64,000 nucleotides of DNA from Prochlorococcus marinus XMU1412 (GCF_017696315.1 NZ_JAAORJ010000004.1:444519-508518), one strand, 5' to 3'; shown: positions 1 through 9,708, counted from the first letter of the stretch. The notes: generated from the sequence alone by a model not told the origin. Program-made: numbers and translations.

Positions 1-243
1 TAAACCTCTAAAATTAGGGGAAATACCTTCTCTATAAAAAGGTAAATTATTTATAAAGGCTTTTGTAAAATAACCACTATTTACTGGAGTAGCTAAATTA
101 CCAACACAAGGATCAGCAACTGTTTTTACTGCCCATTGTTCTGCTACGCCAATATCATTTGGTTGTACAGAAGTATCTATGTATTTCTCATCAAACTTAA
201 TAGAACTTGTTGATTCAGAGAATGATTTTTGAAAGTCGCTCAT
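1..243 (-). CDS. psaL: Photosystem I reaction centre subunit XI (PsaL), N-terminal 81 residues; gene continues past the window edge
   Basis: The minus-strand frame starts at an ATG at 243 and stays open to base 1, giving 81 residues that begin [11 protein letters not shown]. The stretch [16 protein letters not shown] followed by the [19 protein letters not shown] region is the stroma-exposed N-terminal part of PsaL; the membrane helices lie outside the window. PsaL forms the trimer contact of photosystem I in the thylakoid membrane. psaI lies 27 bp upstream on the same strand, so the two are probably co-transcribed, as in other cyanobacteria. The truncation is only the window boundary. Confidence 0.93.
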   Translation of the reverse strand, partial: MSDFQKSFSESTSSIKFDEKYIDTSVQPNDIGVAEQWAVKTVADPCVGNLATPVNSGYFTKAFINNLPFYREGISPNFRGL

Positions 244-270
244 TTTTTTAATAGTTTAGTGTTTGATAAT

Positions 271-384
271 TTATTCAGTTGCTGTAATTAATCTTCCAAT
301 TAATACGATAAAAACAGCAGGCATTGCTATACCAATTAATGGAACAAAAATTGAGGGTAAAAGACTTGGTAAATCAGATGGCAT
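271..384 (-). CDS. psaI: Photosystem I reaction centre subunit VIII (PsaI), 37 residues
   Basis: This short minus-strand frame has an ATG at 384 and a TAA at 271. It encodes MPSDLPSLLPSIFVPLIGIA and then a continuous hydrophobic stretch ending GRLITATE. Length, the proline-rich start and the single membrane helix (about residues 11-32) match PsaI, the small subunit that helps hold PsaL in photosystem I. Its place just upstream of psaL supports the call and suggests a psaI-psaL operon transcribed from the gap with the divergent gene at 477. Confidence 0.92.
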   Translation of the reverse strand: MPSDLPSLLPSIFVPLIGIAMPAVFIVLIGRLITATE

Positions 385-476
385 AGTTCTTTAAACATCT
401 TTAAGTACTTTAGTATTTATCAGCGAAATAATGTTAATTTTATTACTGGATGATATAAAAATTATTAACTTTTTAC

Positions 477-869
477 ATGTTAAATTTTTTCGCAATTTTA
501 CTTATTATTTTTATAGGAATATTACTTCTAGTTTTTAAAAAAAGAAGCTTTAAAAAGTTAATAAATCAACCCAATTTAAATTATATTAAATTAAAGAAAA
601 ATAAAAAAAGTAATAATAAATTTCTATCTAAAAAAAATAGTTATTCATACAATCACGAAGAAAAAAAGTACTCAGTATTTTATAAAAATTCTCAAAGAAA
701 TAAAATGATTAGTCTTTTTCAGGGTGATACAGAAAATAAATTAAAGGCATTAAAAATTGCGGAAGAATTGGCTGATAAATCAACATTACCAATTTTACGA
801 AAAGGCTTAAGAGATATTTCTCCTGAAGTCATTGAAATTTCAGCTTTATTAATAAGACAGTTCAAGTAA
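477..869 (+). CDS. Small membrane-anchored protein with a C-terminal HEAT-like helical segment, function unknown
   Basis: This 130-residue frame starts at ATG 477. Residues 1-20 (MLNFFAILLIIFIGILLLVF) form one strongly hydrophobic helix. A very basic lysine- and asparagine-rich linker follows (about 21-85), then a helical tail (about 85-130) containing KALKIAEELADKSTLPIL, which resembles a single HEAT/Armadillo-type repeat. I do not recognise a named family. The topology suggests a membrane anchor with a positively charged cytoplasmic region. It is divergent from psaI and ends four bases before the convergent glycosyltransferase gene. A role near photosystem I is only a suggestion from position. 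Confidence 0.7.
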   Translation: MLNFFAILLIIFIGILLLVFKKRSFKKLINQPNLNYIKLKKNKKSNNKFLSKKNSYSYNHEEKKYSVFYKNSQRNKMISLFQGDTENKLKALKIAEELADKSTLPILRKGLRDISPEVIEISALLIRQFK

Positions 870-873
870 ACAA

Positions 874-1836
874 TCAATTTTGCTTAGCACTGTTTATTGA
901 TCTAATTCTGTAAATTGGACGACTTTGACTTTCATGATATGTCCTAATTAAAAGTTCGCTCAATAATCCAAAGCTAAATAATTGAACACCAGCAATACCT
1001 AATATTAATGCAAACATCAGCAAAGGACGATTTCCAATATCCTCACCCATTATTTTTAAAACTATCAAATAAGAACTTATCGCAAGGCTAAAGAAAATAC
1101 TTATAATTCCAACGAAACCAAATCCATACATCGGTCTTGTTAAAAATTTAGTCATAAACCAAACAGTTAGTAAATCCATTAAAACTCTAAAAGTTCTATC
1201 AATTCCATATTTACTAGATCCGTATTGCCTGTTCCTATGATTTACTTTAATTTCTTTGATTCTTGCACCTTCAATATTTGCTAAAACGGGCAAAAACCTG
1301 TGAAGTTCCCCATATAACTTTATATCTTCTATTATTTCTTTCTTAAACGCTTTTAATGAGCAACCATAGTCATGCAACTTCAAACCTGTTACGTGAGCTA
1401 TTAACTTATTCGCTATTTTTGATGGTATCTTTCTATTAATTAATTTATCTTTTCTATCAAACCTCCAACCACAAACCAAATCATAACCATTATTGATTTC
1501 TGAAATTAATAGAGGAATATCATTTGGATCATTCTGTAAATCTCCATCCAAAGTAATAACAATATCGCCCTTAGAATTATCAAAGCCAGCTGACATTGCT
1601 GCAGTTTGACCATAATTTTTGCGGAGGGAAATTACTGACAATTCTTTAATGTTGAGAGTTAGTTGCTTTAATACTTGATGAGTATTATCTTTAGAACCAT
1701 CATTTACAACAATCAATTCAAAATAGAATTTATGAGAAGACATTACATTTATAACTTCATCTAATAAAAGACCAATACTCTCGCTTTCATTAAAAACAGG
1801 GACGATAATAGAAATTAATTGTTTTATATCTGACAT
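874..1836 (-). CDS. Family 2 glycosyltransferase, dolichol-phosphate mannosyltransferase/GtrB-like, with two membrane helices
   Basis: The 320-residue protein opens with a GT-A nucleotide-sugar domain: IIVPVFNESESI near residue 10, VVNDGSKDNT near 45 and the metal-binding LDGDLQNDP near 95. The C-terminal part (about 235-300) has two hydrophobic segments, the layout of DPM1/GtrB-type enzymes that move a sugar from a nucleotide donor to a polyprenyl phosphate at the membrane. The acceptor and sugar cannot be read from sequence. It is the last gene before the psaAB block on the minus strand, but the terminator at 1893-1921 separates them, so it probably has its own promoter. Confidence 0.85.
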   Translation of the reverse strand: MSDIKQLISIIVPVFNESESIGLLLDEVINVMSSHKFYFELIVVNDGSKDNTHQVLKQLTLNIKELSVISLRKNYGQTAAMSAGFDNSKGDIVITLDGDLQNDPNDIPLLISEINNGYDLVCGWRFDRKDKLINRKIPSKIANKLIAHVTGLKLHDYGCSLKAFKKEIIEDIKLYGELHRFLPVLANIEGARIKEIKVNHRNRQYGSSKYGIDRTFRVLMDLLTVWFMTKFLTRPMYGFGFVGIISIFFSLAISSYLIVLKIMGEDIGNRPLLMFALILGIAGVQLFSFGLLSELLIRTYHESQSRPIYRIRSINSAKQN

Positions 1837-1892
1837 TTATATTTAATAATAATTACACAATTTTAACTTAATTTAGAACATTAAAATTAAAC

Positions 1893-1921
1893 AAAAAAAA
1901 TCACCACAAATGTGGTGATTT
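1893..1921 (-). terminator. Rho-independent terminator of psaAB
   Basis: Bases 1898-1908 and 1911-1921 are perfect 11-bp inverted repeats around TCACCACA/TGTGGTGA. Read on the minus strand, the hairpin is followed by a run of eight T (plus-strand A run 1893-1900). It begins 19 bp past the psaB stop. The stem and T-tract are seen directly; termination is inferred. Confidence 0.9.
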
Positions 1922-1939
1922 AAATTATTTAAGGAAAAT

Positions 1940-4168
1940 TTAACCAAACTTACCTGAAGTGGATGCGATAACAAATGCACCAAATGTAAGTATGTTTCCA
2001 ATCGTGAAATGTGCTAATCCAACTAATCTAGCTTGAACAATTGAAAGTGCAACTGGCTTATCTCTCCAGCCAACAAGGTTAGCAATTGGAGTACGCTGAT
2101 GTGCCCAAACTAATGTTTCAATTAACTCTTGCCAGTAACCACGCCATGATATTAGGAACATGAAACCAGTAGCCCAAACTAAGTGACCGAATAGGAACAT
2201 CCAAGCCCAAGGAGATAGAGAATTTACTCCAAATGGATTATATCCATTAATAAGTTGAGCAGAGTTTAACCAGAGATAATCTCTGAACCAACCCATTAGA
2301 TAAGTTCCTGATTCGTTAAATTGTGCTACGTTACCCTGCCAAATTGCTAGGTGTTTCCAATGCCAGTAGAAAGTTACCCATGCTAGTAAATTTAATGCCC
2401 AGAACATAGCTAAGTACATAGCGTCCCAAGATGAACTATCACAAGTACCTCCACGTCCAGGTCCATCGCAAGGGAATGCATAACCTAAATCTTTCTTATC
2501 AGGAATTAATTTTGTTCCTCTAGCATCAAGTGCACCTTTGATAAGGATTAATGCAGTTGTATGAAGACCTAAAGCGATAGCGTGGTGAACTAAGAAATCT
2601 GCTGGCCCGATAGGTAAGAAAGCACTTAATGCATCTTGTCTATTGATAAGATCCATCCAGTAATGATTACCTGGTAATGAATTAGCTGCGAGAGTTGCTG
2701 AACTTGTAGGATCAGATAATAAAGCGTTAAAACCGTACATCATCTTACCTTGAGCAGCTTGAACGAATTGAGCAAATACTGGCTCGATTAGAATTTGCTT
2801 TTCAGGATTACCAAAAGCCACAACAACATCGTTATGAACGTAAATTCCTAGAGTATGGAATCCAAGCAACATTGTTACCCAACTAAGGTGACTTATCAAA
2901 GCTTCCTTCGTTCCAAGCACTCTTGCTAATACATTATCTTTATTTAATTCTGGATCGTAATCTCTAACAAAGAAAATAGCACCGTGTGCGAAAGCACCAA
3001 CCATCAAGAACATTGCTATGTACTGATGATGACTATATAAAGCAGATTGTGTAGTGTAGTCTCTTGCAATGAAAGCATAAGAAGGAAGTGCACCCATATG
3101 TTGCGCCACTAGAGAAGTTGCTACACCAAGTGATGCTAATGCTAATCCAAGTTGGAAATGTAAGGAGTTATTTACGGTTTCATATATTCCATCGTGGTTA
3201 ATCCCAAAACTACCTTTATGAGGATCATTAGGGTGTCTTGTATTATGAGCTTCTGTAATTTCTTTGAGGCTATGTCCAATACCAAAAGTATTTCTATACA
3301 TGTGACCAGCAATTACAAAAACTGTTCCAATCGCAATATGGTGATGCGCAATATCGGTAAGCCATAATGCCTCACTTTGAGGATGAAGACCACCTAAGAA
3401 AGTAAATATTGCTGTTCCAGCTCCTTCAGCTGTTCCAAATACTTGATCTAAAGAATCAGGATTTTGAGCATAAGCTCCCCAATTTAGAGTAAAGAAAGGA
3501 GCTAAACCTGCAGGGTGTGGAAGCACTGTTAACCAGTTATCCCAACCTACATGCTGTCCTCTTGATTCAGGTATAGCAACATGAACCAAATGACCTGTCC
3601 AAGCGATACTACTAAAACCAAATAAGACAGCTAAATGATGATTTAATCTTGACTCAGCATTTTTAAACCAAGCTAGAGAGGGTCTGAATTTTGGCTGTAA
3701 GTGTAACCAACCTGCAAACAGAGTCCAACAAGCCAAAATACTCATGAATATTGAAGCTTGGAAGAGTTGCTCATTAGTTCTCATTCCAATTGTATACCAC
3801 CAATGGTAGAGACCTGAGTAAGCTATGTTTACTGGACCACTAGCTCCTGCTTGTGTCATTGCTTCTGTGATTCCAGATCCAAAATGAGGATCCCAAATAG
3901 CATGAGCAATAGGACGAACGTGAGTTGGATCAAGTACAAATTGCTCGAAGTTGCCTTGCCAAGCAATATGAAATAAGTTACCAGCTACCCAGAGGGCGAT
4001 AATCGCGAGATGACCAAAATGTGTAGAGAAAAGCTTCTGATAAAGCTTTTCTTCGGTCATACCATCATGACTTTCAAAGTCGTGAGCGGTAGCTATTCCG
4101 TACCATATTCGTCGGGTTGTAGGGTCCTGAGCTAGACCCTGGTTAAATGATGGAAATTTTGTTGCCAT
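1940..4168 (-). CDS. psaB: Photosystem I P700 apoprotein A2 (PsaB)
   Basis: The 742-residue product is collinear with PsaB over its whole length. The signature [12 protein letters not shown] (about residues 566-577) supplies the two cysteines that this subunit gives to the [4Fe-4S] cluster FX shared with PsaA. Many paired histidines (for example HHIAIGTVF and HHQYIAMF) sit in hydrophobic helices as chlorophyll ligands, consistent with 11 membrane spans. It binds half of the P700 pair and antenna chlorophylls in the thylakoid membrane. It lies 27 bp downstream of psaA on the same strand and ends at the hairpin at 1893-1921, so psaAB is one transcript. Confidence 0.99.
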   Translation of the reverse strand: MATKFPSFNQGLAQDPTTRRIWYGIATAHDFESHDGMTEEKLYQKLFSTHFGHLAIIALWVAGNLFHIAWQGNFEQFVLDPTHVRPIAHAIWDPHFGSGITEAMTQAGASGPVNIAYSGLYHWWYTIGMRTNEQLFQASIFMSILACWTLFAGWLHLQPKFRPSLAWFKNAESRLNHHLAVLFGFSSIAWTGHLVHVAIPESRGQHVGWDNWLTVLPHPAGLAPFFTLNWGAYAQNPDSLDQVFGTAEGAGTAIFTFLGGLHPQSEALWLTDIAHHHIAIGTVFVIAGHMYRNTFGIGHSLKEITEAHNTRHPNDPHKGSFGINHDGIYETVNNSLHFQLGLALASLGVATSLVAQHMGALPSYAFIARDYTTQSALYSHHQYIAMFLMVGAFAHGAIFFVRDYDPELNKDNVLARVLGTKEALISHLSWVTMLLGFHTLGIYVHNDVVVAFGNPEKQILIEPVFAQFVQAAQGKMMYGFNALLSDPTSSATLAANSLPGNHYWMDLINRQDALSAFLPIGPADFLVHHAIALGLHTTALILIKGALDARGTKLIPDKKDLGYAFPCDGPGRGGTCDSSSWDAMYLAMFWALNLLAWVTFYWHWKHLAIWQGNVAQFNESGTYLMGWFRDYLWLNSAQLINGYNPFGVNSLSPWAWMFLFGHLVWATGFMFLISWRGYWQELIETLVWAHQRTPIANLVGWRDKPVALSIVQARLVGLAHFTIGNILTFGAFVIASTSGKFG

Positions 4169-4195
4169 TGAATTAAAGAGGTGAAGTTCAGGTAA

Positions 4196-6499
4196 TTAGC
4201 CCAGCCCGAAAAGGCGAGCATGGAAGAAGGCCCATGTGGTAGCAATACCGCCGACAAGGAAGTGTGTTACACCTACTGCTCTACCCTGGGTGATAGATAA
4301 AGCTCTTGGTTGGATGGTTGGAGCAACTTTAAGTTTGTTATGTGCCCAAACAATTGATTCGAATAATTCTTGCCAATATCCCCTTCCACTAAAGAGGAAC
4401 ATTAAACTAAATGCCCATATGAAGTGAGCTCCTAAGAACATCAAACCGTACATGCTTATTGATTGACCATAACTTGTTAATACTTGAGAAGCTTGCGCCC
4501 AAAGGAAATCTCTTAACCAACCATTAATAGTAATGGAGCTTTGTGCGAAGTTACCACCAGTAAGTCCCCAAACATCACTCTGCATTTTCCAAGAGAAGTG
4601 GAAAATTACTATTGATAAACAGTTATACATCCAGAAAAGGGCTAAGAAAACGTGGTCCCATGAAGAAACTTGACATGTACCACCTCTTCCAGGTCCATCA
4701 CAAGGGAATCTAAATCCTAAAGAAGCTTTATCAGGGATCAACCTTGAACTTCTTGCATAAAGTACTCCTTTGAGAAGTATCAAAACAGTTACGTGAATTT
4801 GGAAAGCATGAATATGATGAATCATTAAATCAGCTGTCCCTAATGGAATTGGAGCTATAGCAACCTTTCCACCCACTTCTACTAAACTTCCATTAAAAAC
4901 TTCACTTAAAGCTTTGTGAGGTAAAGCTTCTGCAGTACCTGCTAAAAGAGAAGTACCAACAGCAGATGCTTGAATACTCTGTACCCATTGAGCAAAAATT
5001 GGCTGAAGTTGGATTGCAGAATCACTAAACATATCTTGAGGTCTACCCAAAGCCCTCATAGTGTCGTTGTGAATATAGAGTCCAAAGCTATGGAATCCTA
5101 ACCACATACATACCCAGTTCAAGTGGCTGATTAAAGCATCTCTTGCTTTAAGGATTCTGTCTAATACGTTATCAATATGTTTTGCTGGATCATAATCTCT
5201 AACCATTGCAATTCCAGCATGGGCTCCTGCACCTACTATGAATAATCCACCTATCCACATGTGATGAGTAAATAATCCAAGAACTGTCATGTAGTCAGTA
5301 GCTATATATGGATATGGAGGCATCGCATACATATGATGAGATACAAGTATACTTATTGATCCAAGCATTGCTAGATTTACTGCAAGCTGGGCATGTCTAC
5401 TTTCTGCCATGAACTCAAAAAGACCTTGATGACCTTTAGGAGCAGGAAATAATATTGGGTCTCCTTGCTGTGAATCTAATATTTCTTTCATACTATGACC
5501 AATACCGTAATTGGTCCTATACATATGACCACCAATGATTGCTATTACACCAAAAGCTAAGTGATGATGTGAAACATCAGTCATCCATAAACTTCCTGTA
5601 ACAGGGTTAAGTCCACCTTTGAAAGTAAGGAAATCTGAGAAAGCTAACCAGTTTAAACTAAAGAAATTACCTGTACCACTTGCTAATCCAGGAAATATCT
5701 GACCGATAATTTGTGGATCACAGAGTTGATGCGGCATAGGCATATCTGCAATAGTTGCTATTTCTTTACCATTGATTACTAAAGGAGAGCCTGCATCAAT
5801 TGCATCTAAGAGTGCTGCAGTAGGAGCTCCGATATGAATACAATGTCCAGCCCATGCTAGAGATCCTAGTCCTACTAAACCAGCTATATGGTGGTTAAGC
5901 ATAGACTCAATATCTTGGAACCACTCCATTTTTGGAGCTGCTTTGTGATAATGAAAAATTCCGGCATGAAGCATAAGTGCAGCCATTACTACAGCACCTA
6001 TAGCTAATGCCATCAGTTCACTTTCATTAGTAATTCCCCATGCTCTCCACATGTGGAATATTCCTGAACTGATTTGAATACCGTTGTAGTTAGCCCCAAG
6101 ATCAGCATTAAGCATTTCTTGACCAACAATTGCCCATACTTGCTGAGCTCCGGGTTTTACATGAGTTGGATCAGCTAACCAACCTGAATAATTAGAAAAT
6201 CTTGCTCCATGGAAAAATGCAGCACTCATCCATATAAAAATGACTGCAAGATGTCCAAAATGAGCTGAAAAGATTTTTCTTGTTGCTTCTTCAGCATCGC
6301 CTGTATGCACATCAAAATCATGTGCGTCAGCATGCAAATTCCAGATCCAAGTTGTAGTTTTTGGACCTTTAGATAATTTACTTGACCAGAAACCTGGCTT
6401 ATCTAATTTGGCAAAATCAATAGGTCTCGGATCGGCCTTGACAGGATCCTCCAAAACTTTTTTGTTTTTTTCTCCACTTTCTGGTGGGCTGATGGTCAT
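4196..6499 (-). CDS. psaA: Photosystem I P700 apoprotein A1 (PsaA)
   Basis: The 767-residue product matches PsaA throughout. The FX-cluster motif [12 protein letters not shown] occurs near residues 600-611, and histidine-rich helices such as [12 protein letters not shown] and [11 protein letters not shown] supply chlorophyll ligands. The ATG at 6499 gives the hydrophilic N-terminus typical of the family ([14 protein letters not shown]). With PsaB it forms the P700 reaction-centre core. It is first in the psaAB operon. The 334 bp before it hold dyad-symmetric elements, described separately, that could be promoter or leader control sites. Confidence 0.99.
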   Translation of the reverse strand: MTISPPESGEKNKKVLEDPVKADPRPIDFAKLDKPGFWSSKLSKGPKTTTWIWNLHADAHDFDVHTGDAEEATRKIFSAHFGHLAVIFIWMSAAFFHGARFSNYSGWLADPTHVKPGAQQVWAIVGQEMLNADLGANYNGIQISSGIFHMWRAWGITNESELMALAIGAVVMAALMLHAGIFHYHKAAPKMEWFQDIESMLNHHIAGLVGLGSLAWAGHCIHIGAPTAALLDAIDAGSPLVINGKEIATIADMPMPHQLCDPQIIGQIFPGLASGTGNFFSLNWLAFSDFLTFKGGLNPVTGSLWMTDVSHHHLAFGVIAIIGGHMYRTNYGIGHSMKEILDSQQGDPILFPAPKGHQGLFEFMAESRHAQLAVNLAMLGSISILVSHHMYAMPPYPYIATDYMTVLGLFTHHMWIGGLFIVGAGAHAGIAMVRDYDPAKHIDNVLDRILKARDALISHLNWVCMWLGFHSFGLYIHNDTMRALGRPQDMFSDSAIQLQPIFAQWVQSIQASAVGTSLLAGTAEALPHKALSEVFNGSLVEVGGKVAIAPIPLGTADLMIHHIHAFQIHVTVLILLKGVLYARSSRLIPDKASLGFRFPCDGPGRGGTCQVSSWDHVFLALFWMYNCLSIVIFHFSWKMQSDVWGLTGGNFAQSSITINGWLRDFLWAQASQVLTSYGQSISMYGLMFLGAHFIWAFSLMFLFSGRGYWQELFESIVWAHNKLKVAPTIQPRALSITQGRAVGVTHFLVGGIATTWAFFHARLFGLG

Positions 6500-6542
6500 C
6501 TAGCACCTCGAAAATAATTGACATTAAAGCCGATTGATCAGA

Positions 6543-6575
6543 TCTTGAACCTATTTTTAATAATAATGTTCAAGA
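6543..6575. repeat. Dyad 1 upstream of psaA: 8-bp arms, 17-nt spacer
   Basis: TCTTGAAC at 6543-6550 is the exact reverse complement of GTTCAAGA at 6568-6575, with 17 nt between. It lies 44-76 bases upstream of the psaA start codon. It abuts a second dyad of identical geometry. It could be an operator or, if transcribed, a 5'-UTR stem-loop. Confidence 0.75.
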
Positions 6576-6608
6576 AAACGAATCCCTCGGAACTTTAGAT
6601 ATTCGTTT
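6576..6608. repeat. Dyad 2 upstream of psaA: 8-bp arms, 17-nt spacer
   Basis: AAACGAAT at 6576-6583 is the exact reverse complement of ATTCGTTT at 6601-6608, again with a 17-nt spacer. It begins on the base after dyad 1 ends. The arm sequences of the two dyads differ, so they are not copies of each other; only the geometry is shared. Confidence 0.75.
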
Positions 6609-6648
6609 CAAAAATAATAAGGCAAAGATTCTTTCGTTATGCATTAAC

Positions 6649-6674
6649 GTAACAAATGTTCTAATGATTGTTAC
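6649..6674. repeat. Dyad 3 upstream of psaA: GTAACAA/TTGTTAC, 12-nt spacer
   Basis: GTAACAA (6649-6655) and TTGTTAC (6668-6674) are perfect 7-bp inverted repeats. Read outward, each arm gives GTTAC followed by NTT or NAT, one base away from the RpaB half-site GTTACAWW, but arranged inverted rather than as a direct repeat. Protein binding here is a guess. Confidence 0.6.
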
Positions 6675-6833
6675 TATATGAATATTTTGTTAAATTCTAG
6701 TCTAAGACTAAATTATGAGTATTTTTACTCAGATTTTATTTAAATTTCTTAAATTTTTTTTTATATTTCAAAGAAAATTTTTTAAATCAAGCGACAGGAT
6801 ATAATTTCAAAGTAACTATCGATAGTTTCTAAT

Positions 6834-8636
6834 TTGAAAGGAATTGCAATAGGTCTATCAAATAATTCAAAAGAAATTTTAAAAAGGCTTAAAAAAACCA
6901 AATTTGTCAACGATATATATATTGCAAGTTCTTCAAAAGATGATGGAAAGGAAAATGAACTTATTCAAGTACAAAAGCCTAGAGAAATCCTAATTAAAAA
7001 GTGGCCGGAGATAGATTTAATAATTTTTATAGGGTCAATTGCTGCATCAATACGCATAATAAATTCTTTTTTAACCTCTAAAGATCAAGATCCAGGTGTA
7101 ATCGTTATAGATAACAAATGCTCCAAGATAGTTCCCTTAATTGGCTTACATCAGTCAAATACACAAAATATTGCATATCAAATTGCTAATTTATTAGGTG
7201 GCGAAATAATAGAAACTAATAATTCAAATGATCAAAGCATCTTAAATCTTGATGCATTTGGAAATCAATGGGGTTGGAAAAGATCAGGCAATATAAAGGA
7301 TTGGTCAAAAATAGTAATTAAACAATCTAAGAACGACGAAATATTTTGCAAACAATTATCTGGTAATAGATTGTGGAAAACTTCAGAATCAGCTAAGAAT
7401 ATCAATCAAATTTATGAAAAAGAAAATGAAAAACCAGCTGCAACATTTCATGTAAGCATCTTCAAAAATCAAAAAACTACTTGGCATCCGCCCGTATTAT
7501 GGATTGGATTGGGTTGTGAGAGAAATACCAGCAAAAATTTAATAGCTAATTCTTTAAAAACTTTTTTTGAGTCAAGTAATCTATCACTTCACTCAATAGC
7601 AGGATTTGCAACTATTGATATTAAAAAAGATGAAAAAGGAATTTTAGAACTTGCTGAAGACAAAAACTTGCCTATTAAGTTTTTTACCAGAGAAGATCTT
7701 TCAAATATAATTGTTCCAAATCCATCAAATATCGTCCAAAAGGAAATTGGCACGCCTTCCGTAGCAGAAGCCTCTTGCTTACTAGCAGCTGGAGATTCAT
7801 CAAAATTACTAAAAGAAAAAAGAATTTTTAAAAATCAATCTGGGGCAGTAACTATCGCCATAGCAGAATCTCAAAATCAATATAATCCAACCCATGGCGA
7901 AATCCATATTATTGGAAGTGGTCCTGGTGATATCTCCTTCCTAACCAATAATGCAAGAAAAGCACTTTCAAGATGTACTGTTTGGATCGGATACAAAATG
8001 TATTTAGATTTAATTAAACCCTTAAAAAGAAGTGACCAAATTTTAATTGAAAGTAAACTTACTGAAGAAAAAGAGAGATGCAGTAAAGCAATTAAACTAG
8101 CTGAGGAAGGAATAAAAGTGGCTTTAATTTCTTCAGGTGAATCTGGATTTTATGGCATGGCAGGTTTACTTTTAGAATTACTTCAAAAAATCAAAAAAGA
8201 ATATAGACCGTACTTTGAAGTACATCCAGGTATAAGTAGTGTTCAATTAGCGGCTGCGATTAGTGGAGCACCACTAATGAATGACTTTTGTTCAGTAAGC
8301 TTAAGCGATAAATTAACTCCATGGTCTTTAATAGAAAAAAGAATTGAAGGAGCTCTTATGGGTGACTTTGTAATAGCTTTATTTAATCCTCAATCCATTG
8401 AAAGAAATTGGCAGCTAAAAAGTGTAATAGATATATGTTTACAATCTAGGCCTGGGGATACTCCAGTTTTAATAGCTAGACAAGTAGGGAGAGAAAATCA
8501 ATCCAAAAAATTTTTCACCTTAAACACCATTCCTTTTAAAGAGATTGATATGTTGTCAATCATTATTATTGGCAATTCTCAAACAACCTTAGTTGACGAA
8601 ATATTTCTTACTCCCAGAGGATATTTACAAAATTAA
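6834..8636 (+). CDS. cobJ: Fused CbiG-like protein and precorrin-3B C17-methyltransferase (CobJ/CbiH)
   Basis: This 600-residue protein has two parts. Residues 1 to about 345 resemble CbiG: an N-terminal domain starting KGIAIGLSNNS, then a C-terminal domain from about 217 with WIGLGCERNTS and HSIAGFATIDIKKDEKG. From about 355 comes an S-adenosylmethionine-dependent tetrapyrrole methylase beginning IHIIGSGPGDISFLT, with ISSGESGFYGMA and VHPGISSVQLAAA. The fusion joins ring-contraction steps of corrin synthesis. Translation appears to start at TTG 6834, because no ATG precedes the conserved first strand. It is divergent from psaA and stands alone on its strand. Confidence 0.88.
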   Translation: MKGIAIGLSNNSKEILKRLKKTKFVNDIYIASSSKDDGKENELIQVQKPREILIKKWPEIDLIIFIGSIAASIRIINSFLTSKDQDPGVIVIDNKCSKIVPLIGLHQSNTQNIAYQIANLLGGEIIETNNSNDQSILNLDAFGNQWGWKRSGNIKDWSKIVIKQSKNDEIFCKQLSGNRLWKTSESAKNINQIYEKENEKPAATFHVSIFKNQKTTWHPPVLWIGLGCERNTSKNLIANSLKTFFESSNLSLHSIAGFATIDIKKDEKGILELAEDKNLPIKFFTREDLSNIIVPNPSNIVQKEIGTPSVAEASCLLAAGDSSKLLKEKRIFKNQSGAVTIAIAESQNQYNPTHGEIHIIGSGPGDISFLTNNARKALSRCTVWIGYKMYLDLIKPLKRSDQILIESKLTEEKERCSKAIKLAEEGIKVALISSGESGFYGMAGLLLELLQKIKKEYRPYFEVHPGISSVQLAAAISGAPLMNDFCSVSLSDKLTPWSLIEKRIEGALMGDFVIALFNPQSIERNWQLKSVIDICLQSRPGDTPVLIARQVGRENQSKKFFTLNTIPFKEIDMLSIIIIGNSQTTLVDEIFLTPRGYLQN

Positions 8637-8733
8637 GTTTAGATAATCCATAATCTTTTAATATAAAGTGTTTTTCTTTGCTTTTTCTTTAAGAGAATAC
8701 TAATCTTTTATAATAATGAAGTAAGTAATTTAA

Positions 8734-9522
8734 TTGAAAAATATTGGTTTAATTTTATTTGACATTGATGGAGTAATCCGCAGCGTAGAAAATAGTTACA
8801 GACTTTCATTAAAAAAAACAGTTTACAAATTTTCCGGATGGGAACCAAGTTATATAGATATTGATAATGCAAAAAATGAAGGGATCTGGAATAATGACTG
8901 GGATTTAAGTTTAGAACTTATAAAAAGATATATAAAAAAAGAGAACTTAAACCTTAAAATTCCCCCAAGAAAGGAAATAGTAAAATGTTTTGAAGAGTTT
9001 TACTTTGGTGGAGATCCAAATAAGGATAGTAAATATTGGTCTGGGTACATAACAAATGAGGAATTATTAGTTGATAAAAAGTTTTTTGATTTAATTCAAG
9101 GTAATGGAATAATCTGGGGTTTTGTTAGTGGTGCAGAGTCTGCTTCTGCGAAATTTGTTTTAGAAAAAAGACTTGGACTAAAATCACCACCTTTAATATC
9201 TATGGGAGATGCCCCTGACAAACCTGATCCTAAAGGTTTTATTAACTTATCAAAAAAGCTTATTGGAGATAAACTTGGCGAATCAAATGTTCCCATTGCA
9301 TATGTAGGAGATACTATTGCAGATATAAATACAGTTATAAATGCTAGAAAGGAAATACCATCTCAGAAATTCATAAGTATAGGAATAGCGCCGCCTCATT
9401 TACATTTAAATTCTCGATTAAAAGAACGTACTTCTTACGAAACAAATCTTAGAAATGCAGGCGCTGACTTTATTCTAAATTCTATTTATGACCTTAAAGA
9501 TATTAATCTTGACCTTTTTTAA
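8734..9522 (+). CDS. HAD-superfamily hydrolase, subfamily IA
   Basis: The 262-residue protein shows the four HAD motifs: LFDIDGVIRS (nucleophile and acid aspartates) near residue 8, GFVSGAESASAKF (motif II serine) near 130, DKPDPKGF (motif III lysine) near 160, and YVGDTIADINTV (motif IV aspartates) near 190. It is probably a small-molecule phosphatase; the substrate cannot be told. It begins with TTG at 8734, the only start that retains motif I. A TATAAT at 8709-8714 could be its -10 box, which would leave a very short leader. It is downstream of the cobalamin gene with a 97-bp gap. Confidence 0.8.
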   Translation: MKNIGLILFDIDGVIRSVENSYRLSLKKTVYKFSGWEPSYIDIDNAKNEGIWNNDWDLSLELIKRYIKKENLNLKIPPRKEIVKCFEEFYFGGDPNKDSKYWSGYITNEELLVDKKFFDLIQGNGIIWGFVSGAESASAKFVLEKRLGLKSPPLISMGDAPDKPDPKGFINLSKKLIGDKLGESNVPIAYVGDTIADINTVINARKEIPSQKFISIGIAPPHLHLNSRLKERTSYETNLRNAGADFILNSIYDLKDINLDLF

Positions 9523-9558
9523 AACAAATATTAATAAAAAAAATTTCTAAATAAATAA

Positions 9559-9647
9559 CGGAGAGGGAGGGATTCGAACCCTCGACAAAAGTTACCTCCT
9601 GTAACTCCTTAGCAGGGAGCCGCTTTCAACCACTCAGCCACCTCTCC
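9559..9647 (-). tRNA. tRNA-Ser(GCU)
   Basis: Read on the minus strand, the 89-nt gene starts GGAGAGG, pairs with CCTCTCC at the 3' end and has discriminator G. The anticodon loop CTGCTAA gives anticodon GCT. The long variable arm (TTACAGGAGGTAA) is that of a class II serine tRNA. The T arm is GAGGGTTCGAATCCCTC. CCA is not encoded. Confidence 0.97.
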
Positions 9648-9708
9648 AGTTCTTATACATTATCAATTTTTATGCAAACATTCAAAATTTTTTATTTAAT
9701 CGAAATGT

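Larger units (their letters stand above)
6500..6833. promoter_or_regulatory. Divergent intergenic region between psaA and the cbiG-cobJ gene
   Basis: This is the only stretch of about 300 bp or more without a gene. It must hold the psaA promoter (minus strand) and a promoter for the cobalamin gene (plus strand). I see no small open frame in it. Three inverted repeats stand out: 6543-6575, 6576-6608 and 6649-6674. No direct-repeat HLR1 (RpaB) site with both TTACA half-sites could be read. The AT richness makes -10 assignment unreliable. Confidence 0.7.

Noticed and set aside
4236-4427. Plus-strand open frame of 63 codons
   Set aside because: It lies wholly antisense to the conserved C-terminal part of psaA, has no recognisable product and is explained by the codon pattern of psaA.
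6500-6833. Canonical HLR1 (RpaB) direct repeat before psaA
   Set aside because: Only inverted, one-mismatch half-sites were found; two direct TTACA halves with the right spacing were not.
9559-9647. Possible genomic island or integration site at tRNA-Ser (also checked tRNA-Gln, tRNA-Arg and tRNA-Cys)
   Set aside because: All flanking genes are housekeeping, no integrase is present and no direct repeat of a tRNA 3' end was noticed nearby.
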